Shown here: in pieces, positions 17,164-25,786 of the stretch
How the letters are laid out: every line of letters starts with the position of its first letter
Numbering within the stretch: the stretch's first letter is position 1
Source: an uncultured Dorea sp.
GTDB taxonomy: Bacteria; Bacillota; Clostridia; Lachnospirales; Lachnospiraceae
Length of the DNA: 64,000 bases
Direction of reading: 5' to 3'
Assembly: GCA_910580235.1 (NCBI GenBank)
Contig: CAJTVU010000003.1
Span: 62,001-126,000, forward strand
The notes under the pieces: model-generated
Seen by the model: the letters and a program-made list of their open reading frames with translations, nothing else
What the model was told of the DNA's origin: nothing
Database searches by the model: none
Translations under genes and position numbers: made by a program

Positions 17164-19092
17164 TTAATAGTCTCTCGCTTCTTCACGCCCTCTGAGGACT
17201 TCTTCGCATGCCTTTCTTACATCCTCCTTTTCAGAAGTAGTGGCAATCCCTACATTCCACCAGGACTCATAGCCGTCTGTCATCGTCTTCGGAATGACTT
17301 TCAAATCGAACAGACAAGCAATCTCCTGCGTCTTCGCATCCTCAAGAGCCTCTTCCAGCTCACGGATCGTCCTGCATGTATAAGTCTTAAGCCCGTACCC
17401 TTCCCCTATCTTCGCATAGTCTACAGGGATCAGGTCTCCACATGGCTTCTTCCCGTCAGTGTAGCGGAACTCCGTAGCAAGGCTTCCAATACCGTGGTTC
17501 ATCTCAAGGTTATTAATACAGCCAAAGCCACAGTTATCGAATATAAGGATATTGACCTTCTTGCGCTCCTGCATAATCGTCATAATCTCGCTGTGAAGCA
17601 TCTGGAAGCTGGAGTCACCGACTACGCAGTACACTTCATTGTCCGGCTCCGCGAATTTTACGCCCAGAGTGGCGGCAATCTCATAGCCCATGCAGGAATA
17701 GCCATACTCTGCATGATAGCCTCCCCGTTTATCTGTCGTCCACATCCTCTGCATACAGCTTGGGAGCGAGCCTCCGGCTGTAATGATCGTAGCATTTTCG
17801 TCGATCACCCGGCGGATCGCGGCAAGCGCGGCCGTCTGTGTAATCTTACCTTCCGTGAGGCGGACGAATTCCGGTATCGTCCTTGGATCTCTCGCCTTAA
17901 TGTTCGGCTCGAAATCATCGCCAGTATACGCAATGCCCGAAAGGCGCTCCATCTCCTCATCCCATTTTGCCTTTGCGCTCTCAATCTCACCTGCATAAGC
18001 GGCACAGTACCCCTTCGCACGAAGTTTTTCTGCCAGAGCCTCCACCGTGGCTTTCGCATCTCCGACCGCTTTCACCGCATCCATCTTATATGCATGGTAT
18101 CTGCAATTATTGATCGTCACGAACTGCACGTCGTCCCTGAACAAATGCTTGGAGCTGGTAGTGAAGTCTGACAGCCTTGAACCGATGGCGATCACTACGT
18201 CGGCGTCTTTGGCGATGATATTGGATGCATATGTCCCTGTCACGCCTATCCCGCCCAGGCAATATGGGTGGCTGGACTTACATGCGCTCTTCCCTGCCTG
18301 GCTCTCTCCGAACGGTATGTGGAACTCCTCGCAGAATTTCTCCACTTCCTCCCCTGCTTCTGAATATTTCACGCCGCCGCCTACAATGACGATCGGCTTC
18401 TTAGCTCCGCTTATAATCTCCGCCAGCTCGTCAAGCTCTTCTTCTACGGCGACCGGCCTCGTAATACGGTGGACTCTTTTCTTGAAAAAGTACTCTGGGT
18501 AATTATAAGATTCTCCTTCTACATCCTGATGCAGCGCAATGCAGCAAGCCCCTGTCTCTGCCGGATCTGTCAGCACCCGCATCGCACTGATGAGAGCCGT
18601 CATGATCTGCTCCGGCCTCGTAATGCGATCCCAATATTTGCAGACCGGGCGGAATGCATCGTTCGTTGACACCGCGAGGCTGCTGCTGACCTCCAGCTGC
18701 TGCAGCACCGGATCGGGCTGTCTGGATGCGAAAGTATCCGCCGGGAATACAAGAAGCGGAATGTTATTCACTGTCGCCGTCGCACACGCCACGACCATAT
18801 TGGCCGCCCCAGGGCCCACAGAAGACGCACATGGGATGATCGTCTTCCTGTTGTTCTGTTTTGCAAAGGCTGTGGCAACGTGGCACATCCCTTGCTCATT
18901 GCGCCCCTGCATGACCCGGAGCTCTCCCGGATCCGTGTCCAAAGCCTCTCCCAGCCCAACTGCGATCCCATGCCCAAATAATGTAAAAAAGCCTTCTACA
19001 AACTTTGTCTCTTTTCCATCCATAGATACATATTGGTTATCCAGAAATTTAACAATGGCTTGCGCCACTGTCAGCCTAATCGTTTTTACCAT
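17164..19092 (-). CDS. iolD: 3D-(3,5/4)-trihydroxycyclohexane-1,2-dione hydrolase
   Basis: Thiamin-diphosphate-dependent ring-opening enzyme that yields 5-deoxy-D-glucuronate. The 642 residues match the family length. The N-terminal pyrimidine domain has the catalytic Glu in GRNEQGMCHVA (Glu66), the central domain has 'KKPIVIVGGGVKYSEAG', and the C-terminal domain has VVGDSSFQMLHSE followed by 'DNCGFGCINNLE'. AAGGAGGG lies before the ATG. First gene of its operon; promoter and repeat array lie just upstream. Confidence 0.96.
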   Translation of the reverse strand: MVKTIRLTVAQAIVKFLDNQYVSMDGKETKFVEGFFTLFGHGIAVGLGEALDTDPGELRVMQGRNEQGMCHVATAFAKQNNRKTIIPCASSVGPGAANMVVACATATVNNIPLLVFPADTFASRQPDPVLQQLEVSSSLAVSTNDAFRPVCKYWDRITRPEQIMTALISAMRVLTDPAETGACCIALHQDVEGESYNYPEYFFKKRVHRITRPVAVEEELDELAEIISGAKKPIVIVGGGVKYSEAGEEVEKFCEEFHIPFGESQAGKSACKSSHPYCLGGIGVTGTYASNIIAKDADVVIAIGSRLSDFTTSSKHLFRDDVQFVTINNCRYHAYKMDAVKAVGDAKATVEALAEKLRAKGYCAAYAGEIESAKAKWDEEMERLSGIAYTGDDFEPNIKARDPRTIPEFVRLTEGKITQTAALAAIRRVIDENATIITAGGSLPSCMQRMWTTDKRGGYHAEYGYSCMGYEIAATLGVKFAEPDNEVYCVVGDSSFQMLHSEIMTIMQERKKVNILIFDNCGFGCINNLEMNHGIGSLATEFRYTDGKKPCGDLIPVDYAKIGEGYGLKTYTCRTIRELEEALEDAKTQEIACLFDLKVIPKTMTDGYESWWNVGIATTSEKEDVRKACEEVLRGREEARDY

Positions 19093-19112
19093 TTCTGCTC
19101 CCTCCTTCTTCC

Positions 19113-19140
19113 GCGTGCTTTTAGCGTGCGTTTTGCGTGC
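19113..19140 (-). repeat. Downstream operator triplet (GCACGC every 11 bp)
   Basis: Three GCGTGC hexamers on the plus strand at 19113, 19124 and 19135, exactly 11 bases apart, between the iolD promoter and its ribosome site. Read on the minus strand they are GCACGC units, one of them within TTGCACGCAA. The one-turn spacing puts them on one DNA face. They mirror a second triplet at 19281-19307. Likely protein-binding sites, inferred from layout. Confidence 0.65.
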
Positions 19141-19164
19141 AATATATTCTCTTACTTTGCCCTT

Positions 19165-19193
19165 ATTTTATTACTTTTTTGCATTTTGTGCAA
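19165..19193 (-). promoter_or_regulatory. Predicted iolD operon promoter
   Basis: Minus-strand TTGCAC (-35, 19188-19193) and TAAAAT (-10, 19165-19170) separated by 17 bases, about 75 bases upstream of the iolD start. The hexamer triplets lie on both sides: one just downstream of the -10 and one about 90 bases upstream of the -35. This is a layout suited to repression. Confidence 0.6.
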
Positions 19194-19280
19194 GTAGATG
19201 TATATTTTTTTCGTTTTTTTGTCTAATTCCACAATTTTTTTAATGTTCTTTTAAGCATTTCGCTCAACTCTTCTCGTATT

Positions 19281-19307
19281 GCACGCATTTAGCACGCTAT
19301 TGCACGC
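19281..19307. repeat. Upstream operator triplet (GCACGC every 10-11 bp)
   Basis: Three GCACGC hexamers on the plus strand at 19281, 19292 and 19302, in units close to ATTGCACGCWT. They are in inverted orientation to the triplet at 19113-19140, with centres about 168 bases apart. One unit shares 10 identical bases (TTGCACGCAT) with the iolE promoter region. The array ends 9 bases before the stop of the small membrane protein gene. Confidence 0.65.
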
Positions 19308-19315
19308 TTTGCTTG

Positions 19316-19576
19316 TCATTCCAACTTATCTGTATTTTCCTCCTCTTCATCTCCATCCTCCTTAAGATCCGTCTCCTCATAATCCCCCTTGTAAAGCCTC
19401 CGGGCCGTCAGAACTGCCATGCATACCCCGAACACGATGAATACTGCTCCGGCAGAGGCCACAAGAAAAGCATGGCTGATCTTGTCCGTGACCGCCCCAC
19501 GAATGACCGTCGCTCCGAGATATACAAGATATGCTCCAATTATGATACGCAGATAAAGCCTGGTCTTGATGTTCAT
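19316..19576 (-). CDS. Small membrane protein of unknown function
   Basis: 86 residues, not recognised. Two hydrophobic segments (~9-27 and ~35-57) are followed by a very acidic tail (EETDLKEDGDEEEENTD). It begins 11 bases after the LacI regulator gene and is probably co-transcribed with it. Its stop codon is next to the operator triplet of the iolD promoter. A role in polyol sensing or transport cannot be shown. Confidence 0.6.
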   Translation of the reverse strand: MNIKTRLYLRIIIGAYLVYLGATVIRGAVTDKISHAFLVASAGAVFIVFGVCMAVLTARRLYKGDYEETDLKEDGDEEEENTDKLE

Positions 19577-19587
19577 ATCTTCTTCTC

Positions 19588-20598
19588 CTATAGATTATAT
19601 TTTGTCTTAATCACAATATCCGTATAATAGAACTCCTTTTTAACCTTCCCGCCGTTAGAAAGGATCTCTGCCAGAATAATCGGCGGCCTGTACCCCTGGG
19701 CGAACGCCTCCTGGTCGATCAGGAAATCTACTATGCCCTCCTCCAGAAGCTTCCGATTGCTCGGCGTCAGGTCATAAATAATCGTGTGGGGCCTTTTTTT
19801 CAGATGCAGCTTCTCAAAAGCCCTGCGGATGCCCTCCTGCCCCCCTGATATCACAAAGATTCCTGTAATATCGGGCATATCTTTCATGGCTTTCACAATA
19901 ATGCTCTCTACCTCTCCTGCATTGTCAAAGCTCCCGTGCACTCCTGCCAGCTCAAGTCCTGGAAAGCTCTCTTTTATCTCTCCTACAAACCCGTCTACCC
20001 GGGAATTGCTCACACGGTTCATAAAATATCCTGTAATAACAAGCATCCTTCCTCTTCCCTTATTCAGCTGGCTCATCAGGCCTGCCGCTGCCTGGCCGCT
20101 CCTGTGGTTATCAAGCCCCACATAGCAGCTTCTCTTCGTGCCTATGATATCTGAGTTGAACGTTACTACCGGGATTCCTTTTTTCTCAATCATTTGCTCC
20201 AGCTTACTGCGTATCGTTTCAGAATCCGCCGGCATGATGGCCAGAGCGTCAATCCCTTCAGACTCCAACTGTTCCAGCGCTTTTAGCTGCTCCTTCTCAT
20301 CTACCAGAAGCCCTTCTTTTAAAATAATTCTTATATTCTGCGCCTGGAGCTGTCTCTCAGCCTCGCGGATGCCCCGGTTTACCTCCTGCATAAACGGGGA
20401 TTCCGCAAGCTGCGTTACGATCCCGATCCTAAACCCCGGCTTCCTCCTCTTCTTTTGGACATACCCCATCTCTTCCGCCGTCCGGCATATATGTTCTGCC
20501 ACCTCCTTGTTGATCCGCCCGCGGCCATTGAGGGCTCGGTCTACAGTCCCGCGCGACACTCCTGTCCTGTCTGCAATTTGCTGGATTGTTACCGCCAT
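19588..20598 (-). CDS. LacI-family transcriptional regulator
   Basis: 336 residues: an N-terminal helix-turn-helix and hinge ('IQQIADRTGVSRGTVDRALN', 5-24), then a periplasmic-binding-protein-like effector domain starting at about residue 58 ('RIGIVTQLAESPFMQEVNRG'). The effector domain resembles ribose-binding-type sensors. It lies upstream of the iolD operon on the same strand and is the natural candidate to bind the GCACGC arrays and respond to inositol or an intermediate. That assignment is by position only. Confidence 0.9.
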   Translation of the reverse strand: MAVTIQQIADRTGVSRGTVDRALNGRGRINKEVAEHICRTAEEMGYVQKKRRKPGFRIGIVTQLAESPFMQEVNRGIREAERQLQAQNIRIILKEGLLVDEKEQLKALEQLESEGIDALAIMPADSETIRSKLEQMIEKKGIPVVTFNSDIIGTKRSCYVGLDNHRSGQAAAGLMSQLNKGRGRMLVITGYFMNRVSNSRVDGFVGEIKESFPGLELAGVHGSFDNAGEVESIIVKAMKDMPDITGIFVISGGQEGIRRAFEKLHLKKRPHTIIYDLTPSNRKLLEEGIVDFLIDQEAFAQGYRPPIILAEILSNGGKVKKEFYYTDIVIKTKYNL

Positions 20599-20673
20599 TT
20601 TGTCACTTCTTCCTCCTTTCTACCGTCTTATCATATTATATTCTTCCCAAATCTGCAACAAAAGACGCCGGCC

Positions 20674-22020
20674 TTACCCTTCTGCTGTCAGCTTCTTCAT
20701 CCAGTGCCCATAATTCACCTTTATGAACACTGGCACACATTTGAATATCTGATCCGCATTCAGGCAGCAGACTACTGCTACAGGGGAGAGCTTCAGGAGA
20801 AATGCCGCTGCGAAAGACGCCGGGAGCACGATCCCCCATATACTGATCAGATCCAGCTTCACTGCATAGGCCGTATCGCCTCCTCCTTTAATAATCCCGG
20901 CGTTCGTCGGCATCTGGTAAGACATTCCCACACAGACGACGCTTAAAACGATCAAAAATGCGTTGGCCAGCTCCGTCGTCTCCGAGCTTAGCCGATACAA
21001 GCCGAGGACCGGCACGCGGATAAAAAATAAAAAGAGGCCGGCCGCCACGCCGATAGCCACAAACATCTTCTGCAGCCTGACCGCATACTCTTTAGCAAGC
21101 GCCAGGTCGCCTGCTCCAATCGTTTTTCCTATAATGACTGTCGACGCAGAAGCGGCGCCTGTGCCTGCAGACTTGGCCAGCAAGAAGAGATTAGAGGCTA
21201 CACTGTTGGCCGCAATAGCAGCCGCTGCCATATGTCCAAGTATCGCAGTCTGCGCCGCCACGTTAAATCCCCACAGAGAAGCCAGCAGCAAAATAGGAAG
21301 GCTCACTCTTAAATACTCCTTCACCACTGTAAGATCCACCCTCAAATAATCCTGAAGCCGGATATTAAGGATCTTCTCCTTCTTCACGATGTACAATAAC
21401 AGTACCGCACACTCTGCCACCCTCGCAGCCAGGGTCCCAATGGCGGCTCCCACAGCTCCCAGCTCGGGGAATCCGAAATGTCCGAATATTAAAATATAGT
21501 TCATCCCACAATTAATAAAAAGTGTAAGGATCGACAGATAAAATGCGATCTTCACTATCTCCATGCTCCGCACGGCGGCCAGCAATATGTGCGTCACCGC
21601 AAAAAATATGTAAGTGAACCGGATAACCCCCATATAGCCCACGCCTTCAGCAATAATCCCGGCATCTGTCGTAAAACAGCTCATCACCTGGGAGGGAAAG
21701 AAAGTTATAGCTCCAAACAACACTGCCGCTATGAGCAGTGCAAAATGCATAGAGGCCACTATAACTTTTTTCATCGGCTCTACCATATGTTTTCCCCAGT
21801 ACCGGCTGCAGAAGATAACAAGCCCGTCTCCCAGCGCCATAATTAATTGTTGGAATATGAACTGGACCTGGTTCACCGCGGTCACTCCGGACAGAGCCGC
21901 TTCCTTATACGAGCCCAGCATCATGTTGTCCGCAAGGCTGACCCCGAGAGTAATGATATTCTGCAAGACTAACGCTATATAAAGAGAAAAGAACATTTTA
22001 TAAAATGCTTTGCTCTCCAT
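20674..22020 (-). CDS. MATE-family efflux transporter
   Basis: 448 residues with about 12 hydrophobic spans arranged as two six-helix halves, typical of sodium- or proton-driven MATE multidrug exporters. The N-terminus ('LVLQNIITLGVSLADNMMLG') carries the usual D-N-M pattern in helix 1-2. It stands alone between the LacI gene and the divIVA group. Substrate unknown. A second MATE gene at 25787-27154 is only moderately similar by eye. Confidence 0.9.
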   Translation of the reverse strand: MESKAFYKMFFSLYIALVLQNIITLGVSLADNMMLGSYKEAALSGVTAVNQVQFIFQQLIMALGDGLVIFCSRYWGKHMVEPMKKVIVASMHFALLIAAVLFGAITFFPSQVMSCFTTDAGIIAEGVGYMGVIRFTYIFFAVTHILLAAVRSMEIVKIAFYLSILTLFINCGMNYILIFGHFGFPELGAVGAAIGTLAARVAECAVLLLYIVKKEKILNIRLQDYLRVDLTVVKEYLRVSLPILLLASLWGFNVAAQTAILGHMAAAAIAANSVASNLFLLAKSAGTGAASASTVIIGKTIGAGDLALAKEYAVRLQKMFVAIGVAAGLFLFFIRVPVLGLYRLSSETTELANAFLIVLSVVCVGMSYQMPTNAGIIKGGGDTAYAVKLDLISIWGIVLPASFAAAFLLKLSPVAVVCCLNADQIFKCVPVFIKVNYGHWMKKLTAEG

Positions 22021-22073
22021 CCTCCCTCTCCTTTCTAATCTTCCTCTACCCTCATCTTACAAGGGCGTACATA

Positions 22074-22103
22074 TCAAAAAGCCGTCATTCATCTGACGGC
22101 TTC
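22074..22103 (-). terminator. Intrinsic terminator at the end of divIVA
   Basis: Inverted repeat GCCGTCA (22081-22087) and TGACGGC (22094-22100) with a 6-base loop, followed on the minus strand by TTTTT. The stop codon of the DivIVA-like gene lies inside the stem, so it closes the fapA-cheX-cheY-divIVA transcription unit. Confidence 0.85.
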
Positions 22104-22582
22104 TGATATTCTGCATCTATGAAATGCTCCTTTTCACTCTCTCCTATTATATCTCTGACTTTTGCAGGCATCTCTTCGGAAACCTTTCTAAGCCCTTCTG
22201 ACATGGATTCCAGGCTCTCGCGCACCTCGTCGATCTGCTTTACATAATCCGAGATCTTGTACTTCACCGTCACGAACTCAAGCGCCTTCTGCCCCATCTC
22301 TTCCTGGAGCCTTTGCAGGCTTCTACTGCGCCTCTCCTCTGCCTCTTTGTCAGCTTTCTGTACGATGCTCTCCGCTGTCTTCTCCGCACTGCTTATCATG
22401 GCTTCTGCATTATAATATGCGTCTTTCAGCACGCGGACGGTCATTTCCCTGTCATGCTCCATGGCGTCTATACGTTCTTTAAGCGAGCCTATCTCGTCGC
22501 TCATAGACTTTACGCAGGCTTCTACATCTTCTTTATTGTAGCCTCCGAACATGCATTTCCGAAACTGATGGCTTACTCCCAT
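22085..22582 (-). CDS. DivIVA-domain protein
   Basis: 165 residues. The N-terminal 'MFGGYNKEDVEACVKSMSDE' matches the membrane-curvature-sensing start of DivIVA/GpsB proteins (F-x-GY-x-x-x-V-x), followed by a long predicted coiled coil (~30-140) rich in Glu, Lys and Ala. It is shorter than classic DivIVA and may be a polar scaffold or cell-division adaptor. Last gene of the group with CheY- and CheX-like genes, which hints at polar localisation of that signalling pair. Confidence 0.8.
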   Translation of the reverse strand: MGVSHQFRKCMFGGYNKEDVEACVKSMSDEIGSLKERIDAMEHDREMTVRVLKDAYYNAEAMISSAEKTAESIVQKADKEAEERRSRSLQRLQEEMGQKALEFVTVKYKISDYVKQIDEVRESLESMSEGLRKVSEEMPAKVRDIIGESEKEHFIDAEYQKPSDE

Positions 22583-22628
22583 TTCTTTCTCCTCATCTTT
22601 AGCTCCTCTTATCTTCCGTACTTTTACG

Positions 22629-23009
22629 TCAGTCGCGCAAAGCCTGGCTTAACGCTTTGATGACCGCCTCTCCCTTAAATGGCTTGAAGATAAATCCTTT
22701 TGCCCCGATCTTTACCGCCTCATCTATCGTTTCATCATAAGCCAGGGACGACACCATAAGAATCCGGGCATCCGGCCACTTTTCCATGATTTCTTTCGCA
22801 GCTTCCAGCCCGTCGACGCCTGGCATGAGGATATCCATAGTGATGACATCCGGCTTCACCTCTTCATACTCTTCAATGGCGCTCTCTCCACTCTTTACGC
22901 ACTTCACGATCTCAAAGTCCGTACCGTCCAATATTTTGTGCATCTGGGAATGGACGACCTTCGAATCATCCACTACCATTACTCGTTTACTCAATGTATT
23001 TTCCTCCAT
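22629..23009 (-). CDS. CheY-like single-domain response regulator
   Basis: 126 residues, a receiver domain only. The acidic pocket Asp14-Asp15 (VVDDS), phospho-acceptor Asp59 (ITMDILMPG), Ser87 and Lys109 (FIFKPF) are all present, so it should be phosphorylatable. No output domain and no linked kinase. Its start follows the CheX-like gene without a gap. It probably signals by protein-protein contact, perhaps to a flagellar or polar target. Confidence 0.93.
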   Translation of the reverse strand: MEENTLSKRVMVVDDSKVVHSQMHKILDGTDFEIVKCVKSGESAIEEYEEVKPDVITMDILMPGVDGLEAAKEIMEKWPDARILMVSSLAYDETIDEAVKIGAKGFIFKPFKGEAVIKALSQALRD

Positions 23010-23486
23010 TCACATTTCGTTCGCACTACGCGGGAACTGGTCGTGTAAAAGCATAGCTGACTCAGCGTAGTCGTTCATATAACATATGTGTATCACTCCG
23101 TCCGGATCCTCCCCTTCCGGAAGATAACATCCTTCTGCAAAACATGGCGGCTGGAATCTTGCCGCTGTCTTCGTCCTGCTGAAGACAGCAGCCACGATAT
23201 GGCCGCATAAGACATTCAGCAGCTCCTTCATATATTCCACAATATCTTCCGCGTCCGTAACCGGCTCCTCCAGCATATTTTCAGTAATCCGCTTCATCAT
23301 GCTGCGCTGAGCGCAAAATGCCATCCTTGCTTTGTAACCGCCATTAAATACCGTGTACACCGTACACACATCGCCATCTGCAATATCATTCCTCTGGCAA
23401 TTTTGCAGATGGATCCCCGTTGTCTTGCAAAACACATCTTTGATAACCTCATCAATAAGAGAGCAAAAAGAATTTTCTTTTATCAT
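23010..23486 (-). CDS. CheX-like phosphatase-family protein
   Basis: 158 residues resembling the CheC/CheX/FliY phosphatase family, which dephosphorylates CheY. The helix 'EYMKELLNVLCGHIVAAVF' (~83-101) has the E-x-x-N pattern (Glu-Leu-Leu-Asn) that holds the catalytic pair. It adjoins the CheY-like gene, which is presumably its substrate. Moderate confidence because the rest is divergent and I could not run a profile search. Confidence 0.7.
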   Translation of the reverse strand: MIKENSFCSLIDEVIKDVFCKTTGIHLQNCQRNDIADGDVCTVYTVFNGGYKARMAFCAQRSMMKRITENMLEEPVTDAEDIVEYMKELLNVLCGHIVAAVFSRTKTAARFQPPCFAEGCYLPEGEDPDGVIHICYMNDYAESAMLLHDQFPRSANEM

Positions 23487-23524
23487 CTGTCTCCCTCCTT
23501 TGCCTGAGGCGAAAGCTGTACTGC

Positions 23525-25321
23525 TTATCTGAGCACGATTTCGCCCAACTGTACATGTATTTTCACATCTCTGTTCTCCTCCTGGACTGTGTAGGACAGA
23601 TCCTGTATCTCGATCTGTACGCCCGGATAAATCGTAGAGGCCACTACTTTACATCCTGTAATCGCCTCGTCTTCCCCATCCTTCTCTTCGATCTCCTCCA
23701 GCTTTTTCTGCATATGTGCGATCTGCATGGAAAGGACAGATTTACGTAGCCGGAAGTCGGCTGCCCTCTGGATTTTTTCCGGGTCGCTCCCCGCCGTCCT
23801 GTCCAGATACTCTATTGTGCGCTCCACTTCCTCGACTTCTCCTCGCACTTCCTCCAGGGAGCTCTCCAGTTCTTCCTTTCTCTTCCGTATGTACGGCAGC
23901 TGTCCAATGCTCAGGGACGTCAGACGCTCCGCTCTGCTCCCGATGGCTTTCGCGTCAATCTTTCTGGCCGCTACCAGATGGCCGCCTACAATCGTGCCTC
24001 GCCCGCTCCGCACTATGATCGTGCCGTCGCAGTTGATGTGGGATCCTACGATGCTGCTCCCTCTTACGCTCTCCCCCGCATACACGATACAATTCTCAAT
24101 ATACTCTGCCTGGACAAGCCCGCCGGCCTTAATTACCGCCTTATCGTCTCCCAGTATCCCATTGCTTATGATAACGTCGCCGTCAGCTTCGATAATGGCG
24201 CCTTCCACAAGGCCCTCGACCGTGACCGTTCCTGTCGCTTTGATGACAAATCCTTCCCTTACGTCCCCTTTCACATGGACGTCTCCCAGGAAATCAATGT
24301 TGCCCACATTAAAATCTACGTCGCCAGGAACATGGAATGTCGGCTTAACGTGGAACTTGCCTTCCTGGAACCTCAAGTGCCCTTCCATTGACGCGATGAC
24401 CTTCGTCTTATCCTCGCTCAAGACTGTATTCTGCCCTAAGAGGAGCTTCGCTTCTTTCCCTTCTTTTGCAGGGATTACGGTTCCCAGGACGTCAATCCCA
24501 TCCTCCCCGGGAGTCGGGGCGATCGCTTCGCACAGGACATCTCCCGTATGTATGATCTGGACATAGTTCTGTGCACGGTAATCTACATTGCCCATCTCAT
24601 CCATACTGAACGTCTTCTCTATGGTCCGGGGGTAATTCTCAACAACATATCCGTCCTTACCAGGGATCATCGGCTTGCCTTTTGCAATGAGGATAAGCTT
24701 GAAGTACGGCTGCTCTTCGACGATCTTACCCAGCGCTTCCTCGTCGAGCCCTGCACATACCGTACACTCTGCCAGCGCGAGCTCAAGCTCCTGCTTTGTG
24801 AGAGGCCCGCCCTCGCCTGTCGGCGGGAATACGAACGCCCACGCAGCCATACGCTTACGAGCCACATGCACTACGGCCTCCGCGTCTACCGAAGGGATCT
24901 CTCCTTCCTCGTTCGCTCTTGTGATCATATGATTCTTTTTTGCCCTGGCAAAAAGGCTGGCCGTCGCCCTGTGCCTCTCACTCTCTATCTCCTCTTTGCT
25001 TAAAGGAAGGTCTTCCGTGCCCTCCATAATAATCTCAAGAGGGCCGTACTCTCCGTCATGGCTATGCGCTCTCTCTTCACTGTCTCGAGGCTCTCCATCA
25101 AGAGCCAGGTTCCACTCATGCCAAAGCGAGTACAGCAGGCTGTTCGTAGGGATATCCAGAGCGCCCGGAGTAAATACGTCCGGCACTTCTCCCATCACGG
25201 GCGCGTCTGCCGGAATCTTCACCATTTCTTCTTTTTCTGGCTCGGAAGCGCCTAAAATGCTTTCTTTAATCCGCTCAAATAAACTAAGGCGTTTTTTTGG
25301 CTCTTTTTGTTTTTCATCCAT
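23525..25321 (-). CDS. fapA: FapA family (DUF342) polymer-forming protein
   Basis: 598 residues. The central region (~270-470) has repeating hydrophobic-glycine patterns such as 'GDVHVKGDVREGFVIKATG' and 'GTVTVEGLVEGAIIEADGDV', typical of the right-handed beta-helix of FapA/bactofilin-like proteins. A coiled coil ('RKRKEELESSLEEVRGEVEE') follows at about 480-560, then a C-terminal beta domain. FapA is annotated in flagellar placement and cell-envelope roles. It is first in a run with cheX, cheY and divIVA genes. Confidence 0.85.
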   Translation of the reverse strand: MDEKQKEPKKRLSLFERIKESILGASEPEKEEMVKIPADAPVMGEVPDVFTPGALDIPTNSLLYSLWHEWNLALDGEPRDSEERAHSHDGEYGPLEIIMEGTEDLPLSKEEIESERHRATASLFARAKKNHMITRANEEGEIPSVDAEAVVHVARKRMAAWAFVFPPTGEGGPLTKQELELALAECTVCAGLDEEALGKIVEEQPYFKLILIAKGKPMIPGKDGYVVENYPRTIEKTFSMDEMGNVDYRAQNYVQIIHTGDVLCEAIAPTPGEDGIDVLGTVIPAKEGKEAKLLLGQNTVLSEDKTKVIASMEGHLRFQEGKFHVKPTFHVPGDVDFNVGNIDFLGDVHVKGDVREGFVIKATGTVTVEGLVEGAIIEADGDVIISNGILGDDKAVIKAGGLVQAEYIENCIVYAGESVRGSSIVGSHINCDGTIIVRSGRGTIVGGHLVAARKIDAKAIGSRAERLTSLSIGQLPYIRKRKEELESSLEEVRGEVEEVERTIEYLDRTAGSDPEKIQRAADFRLRKSVLSMQIAHMQKKLEEIEEKDGEDEAITGCKVVASTIYPGVQIEIQDLSYTVQEENRDVKIHVQLGEIVLR

Positions 25322-25343
25322 CTTCAGTTCTCCTGCCCCTCTT

Positions 25344-25703
25344 CTACATCCCCAAGATACATTCTTTCTTCTCCAGAATCTCCGCTACAGCCTTACATGC
25401 CGGACAGTCACAGTACTTCGCGCCTTCTTCCTTAATCTGCCTTGCATGAGCCGCCACTCCAGCAGCACGGTCTCCGAACACTCCCTTGCCCGCCTCTGAC
25501 TCTGCAAAAGAGATCAGACCGTCTATCGGCATCAGGTTCTCCTCCATACTGGCGACATAGATCTTCGCCATCTGCCCCTCCCTGTCTGTCCCTACTGCGT
25601 CAAGCCAATCCTGCGCCGCCTTCTTCAGCTCGCTGCGGCAATTCGGTATCTCTGTCAGCTCCTTTGTCTTACGAACAACATAATTCATTGTGTCCCCATT
25701 CAT
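25344..25703 (-). CDS. Conserved Lachnospiraceae protein of unknown function
   Basis: 119 residues, alpha-helical by appearance, ending in a CDCPACKAVAEILE motif with three cysteines in a short span (~98-104) that could bind metal or form a disulphide. Similar small proteins are carried in public annotation as chaperone-like, but I see no ATPase or Hsp domain. The start at 25703 is supported by AGAGGG 8 bases upstream; an ATG five codons later is possible. It precedes fapA by 22 bases. Confidence 0.65.
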   Translation of the reverse strand: MNGDTMNYVVRKTKELTEIPNCRSELKKAAQDWLDAVGTDREGQMAKIYVASMEENLMPIDGLISFAESEAGKGVFGDRAAGVAAHARQIKEEGAKYCDCPACKAVAEILEKKECILGM

Positions 25704-25786
25704 AATAGTTCCCTCTACTTTCTTTTAGTTGATTATATTCTAACATAATCCACCCTCAGTGTACAATTTTTATTTATTTTTCTTTA

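Noticed and set aside
23727..24566. 279-codon plus-strand frame inside fapA
   Set aside because: Ser/Pro-rich antisense translation typical of shadow frames; fapA has full-length homology.
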